A stretch of DNA of 37,632 bases from Bacteroidales bacterium M6. GTDB lineage: Bacteria; Bacteroidota; Bacteroidia; Bacteroidales; Muribaculaceae. The position numbers and the translations under genes are program-made. Positions 1 to 7,932 of the stretch are shown here, piece after piece (the stretch's first letter is position 1; the number at the start of each line of letters is the position of its first letter). The notes beneath the pieces are model-generated. The model was not told the origin of the DNA and searched no databases. It was given only the letters and a program-made list of their open reading frames with translations. The stretch covers positions 1 to 37,632 of the forward strand of contig LUJQ01000030.1 of assembly GCA_001689485.1 (NCBI GenBank), written 5' to 3'.

Positions 1-36
1 CTTATATGGTTTAGCGGACAGTAATAATATTCTATG

Positions 37-540
37 TCAGGGCTTTTGCAGGATGTAGGGATAGGGGGTGCGCAGTGCTACCGGCGAGGATTCGGATAGG
101 GAGTGGAGGGCGGATACTGCACTGTCGAGCGATGCGGTGGTCAGGGCGCCGATATAGTAGCGTCCGTCCTTATCGGCGAGCAACACGGCATCGGGGTAGC
201 CGTTGTCGCGTAGCCGTGTCATAAGTGAACGGGCGTTGAACTGCTGCCTGAAGGATGCCACTATTACATTGTAGCGTAACGCCTTGTTGTCCATACCTCC
301 TTCGATATGTTTTACGTACATGCCTTTAAGAGGTATGGAATCGCCGTTGTACACGGTTCGGGGCATAGCCTCTTCACGTTGCAGTCCGGCTATTTCATCT
401 GCTGTAAGCCCTTCGGTCTGTTTTGCTTTCGCCACTTCATAGGCGTTGCGGTAGTTTTCCTCGGTTGTTTTACATGACGGGAAGGCGATAGCTGCAAGGG
501 CGGCTATCGTGGTAAGGCGTGTTATTTGTCGTATTTTCAT
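37..540 (-). CDS. SPOR-domain lipoprotein
   Basis: A 167-residue protein. The N-terminus has basic residues, a hydrophobic stretch and a lipobox-like FPSC (Cys about residue 23), so it is probably an outer-membrane or periplasmic lipoprotein. The C-terminal half (about residues 85-160) resembles a SPOR domain: a YNVIVASF strand, an alternating helix with RLRDNGYPDA, then DGRYYIGALTT. SPOR domains bind denuded septal peptidoglycan in known families. It is the last gene of the minus-strand cluster, 54 bases after the phosphodiesterase. The family call is from the motif pattern only; the exact role in division or wall binding is inference. Confidence 0.75.
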   Translation of the reverse strand: MKIRQITRLTTIAALAAIAFPSCKTTEENYRNAYEVAKAKQTEGLTADEIAGLQREEAMPRTVYNGDSIPLKGMYVKHIEGGMDNKALRYNVIVASFRQQFNARSLMTRLRDNGYPDAVLLADKDGRYYIGALTTASLDSAVSALHSLSESSPVALRTPYPYILQKP

Positions 541-594
541 AAGGATATTGTTTTACAAGGATATAAAGCGGGTGAATAAGGAGAGGGCAAACCG

Positions 595-1098
595 TCAGAC
601 CTTGAATTTTCCTAGTTCGATAACCTCGAGGTCGCGCATGTCGGCCCCGTCGATAACGAATCTTATCAAAGTCCTTTCCTTGTGCCATCCATGATAGCCG
701 GCTGCGCCGGGATTGATATGCAGCAGGTCGAGTTCGCGGTCGAACATCACTTTCAGGATATGGCTGTGGCCGCACACGAAAAGTTTTGCCCCGCTGTCGA
801 TCAGTCGGCGTGTTATCCCTGGGCTGTATCGCCCAGGGTAACCGCCTATATGTGTCAGATAAACCGTCACCCCCTCTACGGTAAACGTCTGTGATTCGGG
901 AAATGTGCGTGCCACTATGCCGGAATCAATGTTCCCTTTTACGGCGCGTACCACCGGCACCACCTTTTCCAGGTTTTTGATAATATCGATGCATCCGATA
1001 TCGCCAGCATGCCAAACCTCGTCGCATCCGGCGAAATGGGTCGCGTAACGCTCGTCCCAGCAAGAATGGGTGTCGGAAAGTATCCCGATTTTTTTCAT
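595..1098 (-). CDS. YfcE/MJ0936-type metallophosphoesterase
   Basis: A 167-residue protein with the calcineurin-like phosphoesterase motifs in order: SDTH near residue 8, HAGDIG near 31, KGNIDSG near 55, and CGHSHI near 109, followed by NPGAAG. These are the metal-binding D-x-H, GD, GN and GH-x-H blocks of the small YfcE/COG0622 family, and the length is normal for it. It has no signal peptide, so it is cytosolic and probably a metal-dependent phosphodiesterase; the natural substrate is unknown. It lies 29 bases after the GH13 gene and probably shares its transcript, although the functional link is not obvious. Confidence 0.88.
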   Translation of the reverse strand: MKKIGILSDTHSCWDERYATHFAGCDEVWHAGDIGCIDIIKNLEKVVPVVRAVKGNIDSGIVARTFPESQTFTVEGVTVYLTHIGGYPGRYSPGITRRLIDSGAKLFVCGHSHILKVMFDRELDLLHINPGAAGYHGWHKERTLIRFVIDGADMRDLEVIELGKFKV

Positions 1099-1127
1099 AT
1101 GTTTATCGCGTAAAAGGGTGGGGTTTG

Positions 1128-2990
1128 TCAGAAGTTCTGCAGGATAACGACCTGTCGCGGGGCAAATGTCATCTCCCCGGTTATTGTGACAGGGCGTTCG
1201 GAAACGATGTCGGTCATGGTTGTGCCGTAAGGGAGGATTTCCAAAGTACGTTCCATCGTGGTGGTTACAGGTGTGTCGTTGCCGTTCATCATCACCACCA
1301 CGCGTTTGTCGCCGAGTCGGCGTTCATAGGTGTAAATCCCGTTTTGAGGCATGAAGTGCTTCAGGCTTCCCTTTGCAATCACGTCGTTCGCCTCACCGCG
1401 ACGCCAGCGCAGGAGTTTTGAAAGGTAATCCCAAGCTTCGTTCTGTTTCGGAGTACGGCCTTCGGGAGTGAAGGCATCGGTGGTGTCGCCGGGGAAACCG
1501 CCGGGGAAATCAAGGCGGATATGCCCGTCGGAGATTTTCTTTGAGCCATGCATCAGGATTTCCGTACCATAGTAGAGCTGCGGGATTCCGCGAGAGGTGA
1601 GGAGGAATGCCATTGCCTGCTTCCATGAGCCGAGCGAATCAGGCTCTTCGAGCAGGAAACGGTCGGTGTCGTGGTTGTCGAGGAATGTGAGTATGTGCTG
1701 CGGGTCGGGGAACAGATAGTCGAGCGCGAGGTGGTCGTAAAGGTGGTTCAGCCCGTTCCATGGGTCGGTCTGGGCGTCAAACATTTTGTGTGCATCAATC
1801 GACAGTTTGAAATCCATTACAGTGGGCAGGTTGGTTTCCACCGGGTTGATTTTGCTGCCACGTTGCCAGAATGCCGACCCGGCCTCGTTGCCATACCAGC
1901 ATTCTCCCACGATGTTGAACGAGGGGTATTCGCGAAGAACGTCGGCAGCCCAATCTGACATCGCCTTCATGTCGGCGTAGGGATATGTATCCATCCTTAT
2001 GCCGTTGATTTTCGAAGATTCCACCCACCAGATCGAATTTTGGATAAGATATTTCATCAGATGTGGGTTACGCTGGTTCAAGTCGGGCATGTCGGGGACG
2101 AACCATCCGTTTACAGTGTGGTCGAGGTCGTAGTCGGAAACATAAGGGTCGTGGAGGGTTGACAGGCGGAAATTGGTCAGGTTCTTTCCGTCGGGGTGGT
2201 TATACCAGTCGGCCGACGGCATATCCTTCATCCATGGGTGGTTGGAGCCTGAATGGTTGAAAATCATATCCATCACCACCTTTATGCCTCGTTTTTGGGC
2301 TTCGGCCACCAGTTGCTGCCATTCCTCGTTCGAGCCGAAGCGCGGGTCGATGCGGTAGTAGTCGGTAGTGGCATACCCGTGGTAGGAGCCGCCCGGCATG
2401 TCGTTTTCAAGCACGGGGCATACCCACAGGGCTGTCACCCCAAGCGAGTCGAGGTAGTCAAGGTGGTTCATTATGCCTTGTATGTCGCCGCCGTGGCGTG
2501 TGGAAGGTTGCGTGCGGTCGGGCGTGGTTTGGTATTGCAGGTCGTTGCAACCGGCATTCTCAGTTGTGGCACCTTGGCTGAAACGGTCGGGCATCAGGAG
2601 GTAGAGAACATCGGCCGAACTGAACCCGTCGTATTCCTCCGGCTTGCGGTCACGGGCTTTGAGCTGGTAGTCGACAGTTGTTTTGCGCCCTTTTAGATTG
2701 AATTCCAGAGGCAGTGTGCCAGGTTTTGTGTCGGGAGAGATGACGAGGTAGAGGAATTTGTAATTCGGGCTGTCAAGGGCTATTGCTTTGTCCAGGCTTA
2801 CACCCGGGTAGTCGAGGTTGACCGATGCGTCGGCTATGCCGGGGCCTGTAACCATAACCTGCAATGTGTCGTTTTGCATGCCAGTCCACCAGTAGGGAGG
2901 TTCGACATTGGTAATCATCGGAGCTTTTTTAGCCCCGAACAAAGAAGCCCCGGCTAAAAGCGCTAATGAAAAGAGTGAGAATCGTTTCAT
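1128..2990 (-). CDS. Secreted GH13 alpha-amylase/neopullulanase family enzyme (SusA-like)
   Basis: A 620-residue enzyme with an N-terminal signal peptide (MKRFSLFSLALLAGASLFGA). Residues about 25-115 look like the cyclomaltodextrinase-type N-terminal beta domain. The catalytic (beta/alpha)8 barrel follows, with LLMPDRF at 131-137, DMIFNHSG at 241-248, the nucleophile in GIRMDT (D334), the acid/base in VGECWYG (E363) and the transition-state stabiliser in LDNHDTDR (D441). A beta-sandwich C domain ends the protein. Overall layout and length resemble Bacteroides SusA-type neopullulanases that cleave maltooligosaccharides in the periplasm. No SusC/SusD genes are in the window, so this copy is outside a typical starch locus. 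It lies 50 bases after a glycosidase-like lipoprotein gene. Confidence 0.92.
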   Translation of the reverse strand: MKRFSLFSLALLAGASLFGAKKAPMITNVEPPYWWTGMQNDTLQVMVTGPGIADASVNLDYPGVSLDKAIALDSPNYKFLYLVISPDTKPGTLPLEFNLKGRKTTVDYQLKARDRKPEEYDGFSSADVLYLLMPDRFSQGATTENAGCNDLQYQTTPDRTQPSTRHGGDIQGIMNHLDYLDSLGVTALWVCPVLENDMPGGSYHGYATTDYYRIDPRFGSNEEWQQLVAEAQKRGIKVVMDMIFNHSGSNHPWMKDMPSADWYNHPDGKNLTNFRLSTLHDPYVSDYDLDHTVNGWFVPDMPDLNQRNPHLMKYLIQNSIWWVESSKINGIRMDTYPYADMKAMSDWAADVLREYPSFNIVGECWYGNEAGSAFWQRGSKINPVETNLPTVMDFKLSIDAHKMFDAQTDPWNGLNHLYDHLALDYLFPDPQHILTFLDNHDTDRFLLEEPDSLGSWKQAMAFLLTSRGIPQLYYGTEILMHGSKKISDGHIRLDFPGGFPGDTTDAFTPEGRTPKQNEAWDYLSKLLRWRRGEANDVIAKGSLKHFMPQNGIYTYERRLGDKRVVVMMNGNDTPVTTTMERTLEILPYGTTMTDIVSERPVTITGEMTFAPRQVVILQNF

Positions 2991-3040
2991 TGGTAAATTT
3001 GCTTTAAAGTGTTATTATGGATAAATGTAAGAGATTTGCA

Positions 3041-5380
3041 TCAATTGCTGTGCGACCGGTCTCGGCTGTTGCCTGCATGCCTTACGTCATCATGGGGACG
3101 TGCCTTTTCGCCAAGGTCGATAATCCGCACGAAGTCGGCCACGATGGTGTTGGCTGTAGGGTCGATATAAACCGGTGTTGGCTGGTACAGGCGCATCATG
3201 ATTCTGTTCCGGCCTTTCCGTAATCTCACTTTCAGCGGATTGCTGAAAGCTGTGAGGTTCTGCCATCCGTTGCCTGATTCTGCATCCCGGCTCATCGGCG
3301 TTTGTTGGGGGAAAACGAATATCCCGCTATAGCCCCCGTCGATGTAGAGTGAACGCAGCGCTGTGCGTCGGCGCGGGTTGACGATTCCAAGGCCAGATAT
3401 ATAATGGACGTCGACCATATATTCCCCGTCATGCGGGGCGGTGTAGTCGAACGCGAGGTCGCGGTTGCGCCGGCGGTCTGATTCCACAAACCTGGCGGCA
3501 ATCTGTTTGTCCTGTATGATTCGTGTGCCGCCCTTGGCCACCGAGGCAAGATAAATCATGGAGAGCTTCCCCTGGGGGATGTAGAGCCGTGGTTCGGCAG
3601 AAAAACTTACCAGTCGGTTGTTCTCAACGCTTACGAATTGCACTGTCACGGGGTCGGGAGCGTCATACATGTGGTAGGTATGCGATGCCAGCTCCTCGGT
3701 CAGAACCCCGTCGAGATAGACGAAGCCTGAATAAGAGGTTGGGAACGATGTCGGTTTATGTCCGTTGGCCGATGTTTTTGCACCGGCGCCTACCTGGGGA
3801 AGGATTGCGGCTTCACGGGTTGACGCCCACTCCACTATAGGCGGTGAGGGTAAAACCGCGCCTTCGGTTTTGTTTACGGGATTCCCGTTTTCGACATGGT
3901 TGCCAGCAAGGACGATTTCGATTTTGTGGCGCCCTTCGAGCCCGGAATGGACGAACGGTTCGGCTGTTTTCCCGTCGATAGTGAATGAGGTGATAACGGT
4001 TCCTGTTCCTTCGACCGATATGTCGAATATTGCCTTTCGGTACCGCATATCCGTTATTGTTTTATGTCCTGGCATTGAATGAGGCACTGAGGGCTGGAAC
4101 CATATCCCGTCGAATGCGAATTTCATGCCGAGAAATCCCCTGAGAACCAATCCTGAAATCAGGTTGTCGAATCGTCGCGGGGAGTTATCCTGCCTTGTCA
4201 GGACATAGGACGCTGCTGAATAAAGGAGTGCCCCGACCGCCGTGTCGTATGCCTGCCAGCTGCCGTTTCGGGCGGTTGCCACGGCCCAGAACGCGCATGC
4301 CGCAGGGGCGATGTCGGCTAAAGGCGCGTCGGGCGACGGGGTGGGGTAGAAGTTCGAAATCCCTGCGGGGGATAGCGGTGTGTTACGTATTACGGCCTTA
4401 CCCATTTCAGTTGAGGTCAGACCTGTCACCACGGCCAGTCCCTGGGCAAGGTTGTCGGAGCTTTGCAGCTGCAACGGGGTGGCAGGCGCGCCATAGAGCA
4501 GTGCGCTGTAACAACCTGTGTTGGGCATCCATAGCTCACGGTTGATGGCGTGCAGCAGTGAGTCGGCATCGACAGGCATTTCCGGCAGGTGCGAGTTCTC
4601 GTTTTTCCTGGCCATTTCTGATGTAATGGCGTTCATGGAATTAAGCGCTCCCCAGTAGGAGGCGTTTACTGCCATCGACTGGGTGGCGAATATGTCGGAA
4701 GGGGCCATCCAACGTGGAAAAAGGTTTTCTACCCCCGCCATATAACGCGGGATTCCAAAGAACAGACCTGTGGCCGGATTCCTGGCAGCCTTGCAATCTT
4801 CACCTATGACCTTTTGTGCGGTCTCGCCTATGGTTGCCAGCCACCGGCGGTCGGCGCCGGTTCTGAAAAGTTCGCATGCCGCGAGGAGCCATAGCCCGTT
4901 GTCGTTTATTACAGGCCATGAATAACGCCGGGTTTCGGGTGGGATTATGTACCCGTTTTTCAGCCGTTCGGCAAGCAGGCGGATTCCCCGTCGGCTGTCG
5001 AGGGGGCATAGGTAGATTTCGTAAGGTGTGAACCTCCACCATCCTTCAGTCCCGGGGGCTGAGGCTTCCAGCCGGTAAAGTGCGTCGAAAACCGGGAAAT
5101 CGGTTTTGACGCCGAATGCATTTTCCCGCAAAGGGGGGAGTGATATGGTGCGCAGCACATGGCCTTCCACCCTGACCTGTAGGATGGAATCGGCATATGC
5201 GCGCAATATAACGCCGTTGTGGAAGTCGATGCTGTCAGGCCATATGTCGATTTCAGAATTATGGACAATGGGGGTGGAAGCAGGCGCAGGCTTTTGGCGG
5301 CATGAGGCAAACAAAAGGGAGAACGCCATGACAATCCATGGCGTCCACACCTTAAATCCTTGTGTATGCCTGCGTTTCAA
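3041..5380 (-). CDS. Six-hairpin-glycosidase-like lipoprotein (family uncertain)
   Basis: A 779-residue protein. The chosen start is TTG, whose last two bases overlap the TGA of the upstream peptidase gene (TTGA). It is preferred because it supplies the basic n-region MKRRHTQGFK before the hydrophobic run and lipobox FASC (Cys 27); a GTG at codon 11 is the alternative. Residues about 130-430 are helix-rich with paired hydrophobic segments, as in (alpha/alpha)6 barrels (SWPVINDNGLW, ASYWGALNSMNA). A segment GMKFAFDGIWFQPSVP near 440 resembles the beta-sandwich cap of such glycosidases. The C-terminus (about 590-770) looks like carbohydrate-binding beta modules. The substrate is unknown; an alpha-glucan role is suggested only by the GH13 neighbour. 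Confidence 0.65.
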   Translation of the reverse strand: MKRRHTQGFKVWTPWIVMAFSLLFASCRQKPAPASTPIVHNSEIDIWPDSIDFHNGVILRAYADSILQVRVEGHVLRTISLPPLRENAFGVKTDFPVFDALYRLEASAPGTEGWWRFTPYEIYLCPLDSRRGIRLLAERLKNGYIIPPETRRYSWPVINDNGLWLLAACELFRTGADRRWLATIGETAQKVIGEDCKAARNPATGLFFGIPRYMAGVENLFPRWMAPSDIFATQSMAVNASYWGALNSMNAITSEMARKNENSHLPEMPVDADSLLHAINRELWMPNTGCYSALLYGAPATPLQLQSSDNLAQGLAVVTGLTSTEMGKAVIRNTPLSPAGISNFYPTPSPDAPLADIAPAACAFWAVATARNGSWQAYDTAVGALLYSAASYVLTRQDNSPRRFDNLISGLVLRGFLGMKFAFDGIWFQPSVPHSMPGHKTITDMRYRKAIFDISVEGTGTVITSFTIDGKTAEPFVHSGLEGRHKIEIVLAGNHVENGNPVNKTEGAVLPSPPIVEWASTREAAILPQVGAGAKTSANGHKPTSFPTSYSGFVYLDGVLTEELASHTYHMYDAPDPVTVQFVSVENNRLVSFSAEPRLYIPQGKLSMIYLASVAKGGTRIIQDKQIAARFVESDRRRNRDLAFDYTAPHDGEYMVDVHYISGLGIVNPRRRTALRSLYIDGGYSGIFVFPQQTPMSRDAESGNGWQNLTAFSNPLKVRLRKGRNRIMMRLYQPTPVYIDPTANTIVADFVRIIDLGEKARPHDDVRHAGNSRDRSHSN

Positions 5381-5385
5381 CGCAG
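5370..5385 (-). promoter_or_regulatory. Hairpin holding a stop/start overlap in its loop
   Basis: CTGCGT and ACGCAG form a perfect 6-base-pair stem around the tetraloop that reads TGAA on the minus strand. The TGA of the peptidase and most of the TTG start of the glycosidase-like gene lie in or beside that loop. This would fit translational coupling between the two genes; function is inferred. Confidence 0.45.
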
Positions 5386-6609
5386 TTTCTTGGCTATGTC
5401 AGAGGGAATCGCATCCTTATGGACAAGGATGTTGAGTGTCTTCGCGAGGAAATATGGCTCGGATACATAGAAGAACCCGTCGTAAACCTGGTTGGTATCC
5501 CAGGAATTTTTTACTTTGTAATAACGTTTGCCTTCCTGGTCGGTGGCAGTCCCAACGATTTCCATCCCATGGTCGTCGGTGGTTTCCTGACGGTCGAACA
5601 TTTCCTGGCGGGATTCCTGTGTCACCACGATTTCCTCCACCGGGCCTTTGATGTCGAACTGCTTTTCCTGACGCTCGCTGTCGCTTAGTTTCACCCACCG
5701 GGCAAGTTCCGTACCCTCCATGTCCGATTCGCTGCGTTCTTTCGGCATAAGGGCTACACCCTCTTTCCATTTGAACCCTCCTTCGCTCACATCGGCAGCC
5801 CATACCACCGGGTAGCCTTTGGCAAGTGCGTTGTCGACCACGGTCTTGAGGTCGTCAAGAGGCAGGTTCCAATATTGTGCCCAAAGCCAGTTGTCGGCCA
5901 CTTCGAGCGGGAACGGTTCATAGAACGGATGGTGGGAAAAGGAGGTAAGGGGGAGGTAGTCGTCGGCATTGACGCCAAGTGACGCGGCGTAGGTGAGCGG
6001 GGTATAGGTGCGTCCGTCTACGGTGAACGATTCGGGCACTTTGCCCAGGTAGGCATCGAGAATCGCCTCATAGCCCTGTTTCCATGCCGTGGAGATGCGT
6101 TTGTTAGGTTTCCTGATTATTGCATCAAGATACGCTTTGAGAACGGCGTCGAGTTCGCCATGCACATGTTTGTCCTCCCCGTAGTTCAGGCCGTTATATA
6201 TGCTGTCGGGCACAGCCCCGTACAGCTTCCATACGTAAGGCACATCCATAATGCTGCCGCCGGGGCCGAAGTTGATGCCCCCATACATGCGGACGTATTT
6301 GTCGGCTTTGTCGATGTAGCACTGGCGTACGGTAAACATCTCACTTAGGTCGAGAGGTTTGCCTCCCTTGCGCACAATTTCGTCCTCCATCATGGATGTC
6401 CCGGAGAAACACCAGCATGTGCCGCTCTTGTTTTGGTCTTTGACGCTTGTTGTCGGTATGGTGACGATGTCGGTGAATGTGAACCCGGTGCTGTCGGCTG
6501 TCTCCGCCGTTTTGCCCGGCTCGTCGGCCTTGATATCCGGGAAATTGGTTGCCGACATTACGAATCCGGCGCATAAAAGGGCGATTGCCGCCAAATATGT
6601 TTTTTCCAT
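5377..6609 (-). CDS. pepC: Secreted aminopeptidase C (C1B bleomycin-hydrolase-like cysteine peptidase)
   Basis: A 410-residue protein from the ATG at 6609. The open frame extends to an ATG at 6636, but a perfect -7 promoter element (TAAGTTTG, 6645 to 6638) sits directly against that codon, so only the 6609 start can be in the transcript; it also begins a clean signal peptide (MEKTYLAAIALLCAGFVMSA). Papain-like catalytic features are present: Gln59 and Cys65 in QNKSGTCWCFSG, His347 in DDHGMEIVG, and Asn368 in VKNSWDT. This pattern matches the aminopeptidase C/bleomycin hydrolase family, usually cytosolic in other phyla, but this one carries an export signal. It is the first gene of the minus-strand cluster. 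Confidence 0.88.
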   Translation of the reverse strand: MEKTYLAAIALLCAGFVMSATNFPDIKADEPGKTAETADSTGFTFTDIVTIPTTSVKDQNKSGTCWCFSGTSMMEDEIVRKGGKPLDLSEMFTVRQCYIDKADKYVRMYGGINFGPGGSIMDVPYVWKLYGAVPDSIYNGLNYGEDKHVHGELDAVLKAYLDAIIRKPNKRISTAWKQGYEAILDAYLGKVPESFTVDGRTYTPLTYAASLGVNADDYLPLTSFSHHPFYEPFPLEVADNWLWAQYWNLPLDDLKTVVDNALAKGYPVVWAADVSEGGFKWKEGVALMPKERSESDMEGTELARWVKLSDSERQEKQFDIKGPVEEIVVTQESRQEMFDRQETTDDHGMEIVGTATDQEGKRYYKVKNSWDTNQVYDGFFYVSEPYFLAKTLNILVHKDAIPSDIAKKLR

Positions 6610-6637
6610 TGTTTTAGGTGGGGTTTGTTCTATCATG

Positions 6638-6645
6638 CAAACTTA
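6638..6645 (-). promoter_or_regulatory. Bacteroidetes -7 promoter element of the peptidase operon
   Basis: The minus strand reads TAAGTTTG, a perfect match to TAnnTTTG. I see no good -33 TTTG at the usual distance. A transcription start would fall near 6631-6633, giving a leader of about 24 bases to the ATG at 6609. Confidence 0.55.
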
Positions 6646-6716
6646 CGAAATTTCCACGTTTCCACCTGCGCATATCATGCACAAAAACAGGAGCGTGATA
6701 TAAAGATTGCCGCCTG

Positions 6717-6748
6717 TTTGCATAATTGGGTAAAAATCACTACCTTTG
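6717..6748 (+). promoter_or_regulatory. Promoter of the rplM-rpsI-rpsB-tsf operon
   Basis: TTTG at 6717-6720, 20 bases, then TACCTTTG at 6741-6748. This is a full match to the Bacteroidetes vegetative promoter TTTG-N19-21-TAnnTTTG. Transcription would start near 6753, about 107 bases before the rplM start codon. Confidence 0.8.
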
Positions 6749-6752
6749 CAGA

Positions 6753-6859
6753 CCGTTTTTACATATTAAACGGGAAAGCGCGCCCCGCTTCAAAGCCTTT
6801 GGCCTGGCTTGCTGCGGTGACGTTGCTTGTGTAATTAATTATTTATTAAACTTTTAGAA
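6753..6859 (+). promoter_or_regulatory. Structured 5' leader of the L13 operon, candidate autoregulatory RNA
   Basis: The leader can fold into two elements. CCGTTT (6753-6758) pairs with AAACGG (6768-6773). CCGC (6785-6788) pairs with GCGG (6814-6817), enclosing AAGCC/GGC..GCTT complementarity. An A/T-rich stretch then leads to the GTG start. Ribosomal protein operons are often controlled by such leaders, and I recall that an L13 leader candidate has been described in Bacteroidia, but I cannot verify that this one matches. Confidence 0.45.
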
Positions 6860-7339
6860 GTGGATACTTTAAGTTACAAGACCCTCACCCCCAATGCGCA
6901 GAGCGTAAAGAAAGAGTGGGTGCTGATCGATGCCACCGACCAGGTGCTCGGCCGCCTCTGCTCCCAGGTAGCTAAAATCCTGCGCGGCAAACACAAGCCT
7001 TGCTACTCTCCTTTTGTAGAGTGCGGCGACAACGTGATCATCATCAACGCCGACAAGATGGTTCTGACCGGCAAGAAGATGACCGACCGTATTTATTACA
7101 CCTACACCGGCTACCCCGGCGGCCAGCGCGAGCTCACCCCCGAAGTGCTGATGAAGAAATCGTTAAACAAACACCTCAAACCGGGCATGCACCCGCTGTA
7201 TATCCGCGTGGTAAAGGGTATGCTTCCCAAGAACCGTCTTGGCCGCAAACTCATCAAGAACCTCCACGTTTACAACGGCCCCAACCATCCCCACGAGGCT
7301 CAGAACCCCCGCGTTCTCGATTTAAACAAAGTGAAATAA
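6860..7339 (+). CDS. rplM: 50S ribosomal protein L13
   Basis: A 159-residue protein that begins MDTLSYKT, the usual N-terminus of Bacteroidales L13, from a GTG codon. The L13 core is clear: EWVLIDATDQVLGRLCSQVA, RGKHKP, CGDNVIIINADK, YTGYPGGQ and VKGMLPKNRLGR. It assembles early into the large ribosomal subunit. It is the first gene of the operon with rpsI 20 bases downstream, the conserved L13-S9 pairing. Codons are rich in C-ending forms, as expected for a highly expressed gene. The GTG start may damp translation relative to the next gene. Confidence 0.97.
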   Translation: MDTLSYKTLTPNAQSVKKEWVLIDATDQVLGRLCSQVAKILRGKHKPCYSPFVECGDNVIIINADKMVLTGKKMTDRIYYTYTGYPGGQRELTPEVLMKKSLNKHLKPGMHPLYIRVVKGMLPKNRLGRKLIKNLHVYNGPNHPHEAQNPRVLDLNKVK

Positions 7340-7359
7340 TCGCCTAACCTATCTCAAAT

Positions 7360-7746
7360 ATGGAAACAGTAAATGCAGTAGGCCGTCGTAAAGCAGCCAT
7401 CGCCCGCGTTATCGTTACCGAAGGCAACGGCGAAATCACTATCAACCACCGTACACTCGACAAGTATTTCCCCTCGTCGATTCTCCAGTACATCGTCACC
7501 CAGCCCCTCAAGACCCTCGACGTTGTTGAAAAATACAACATCCGTGTAAACCTCGACGGCGGCGGTTACAAAGGCCAGGCCGAGGCTCTCCGTCTCGCCA
7601 TTGCCCGCGCACTGGTTAAAATCAACCCCGAGGATAAGAAAGCCCTCCGTGCCGAAGGCTTCATGACCCGCGACCCGCGCGTTGTTGAACGTAAGAAACC
7701 GGGACGTCCCAAAGCACGCAAGCGCTTCCAGTTCTCCAAGCGTTAA
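7360..7746 (+). CDS. rpsI: 30S ribosomal protein S9
   Basis: A 128-residue protein, normal length for S9. Diagnostic segments are VGRRKAAIARVIV near the start, GGGYKGQAEALRLAIARAL in the middle, and the conserved basic tail ending FQFSKR, whose last Arg contacts tRNA in the ribosomal P site in characterised S9 proteins. It follows rplM by 20 bases and is followed by a 186-base spacer before rpsB. Confidence 0.98.
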   Translation: METVNAVGRRKAAIARVIVTEGNGEITINHRTLDKYFPSSILQYIVTQPLKTLDVVEKYNIRVNLDGGGYKGQAEALRLAIARALVKINPEDKKALRAEGFMTRDPRVVERKKPGRPKARKRFQFSKR

Positions 7747-7861
7747 TGTTGATGCAGGGAAATCCTGTTGCCCCTTATCACATGCCGGCATTGCCGCGTA
7801 ACCGCGCTCACAGGGCATGATGCATACGCCCCCTCTCACTCCGAGTTTAGTATCTAAATCC

Positions 7862-7892
7862 CGCGGATGGACCGCGTTCCCTACCCCGGGGT
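7862..7892 (+). promoter_or_regulatory. Palindromes in the rpsI-rpsB spacer
   Basis: The spacer 7747-7932 contains CGCGG (7862-7866) pairing with CCGCG (7872-7876), followed by the palindrome ACCCCGGGGT (7883-7892), both just upstream of the rpsB start at 7933. They could shape an S2 control region. No TAnnTTTG promoter is seen in this spacer, so rpsB is probably cotranscribed. Confidence 0.3.
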
Positions 7893-7932
7893 TGTAATTA
7901 CCAAAAAGAACGTAAACAACTCTTTTACAAAA

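Noticed and set aside
5377..6636. Longer aminopeptidase start at 6636
   Set aside because: The -7 box at 6638-6645 leaves that ATG outside the predicted transcript, and the shorter form has the proper signal peptide.
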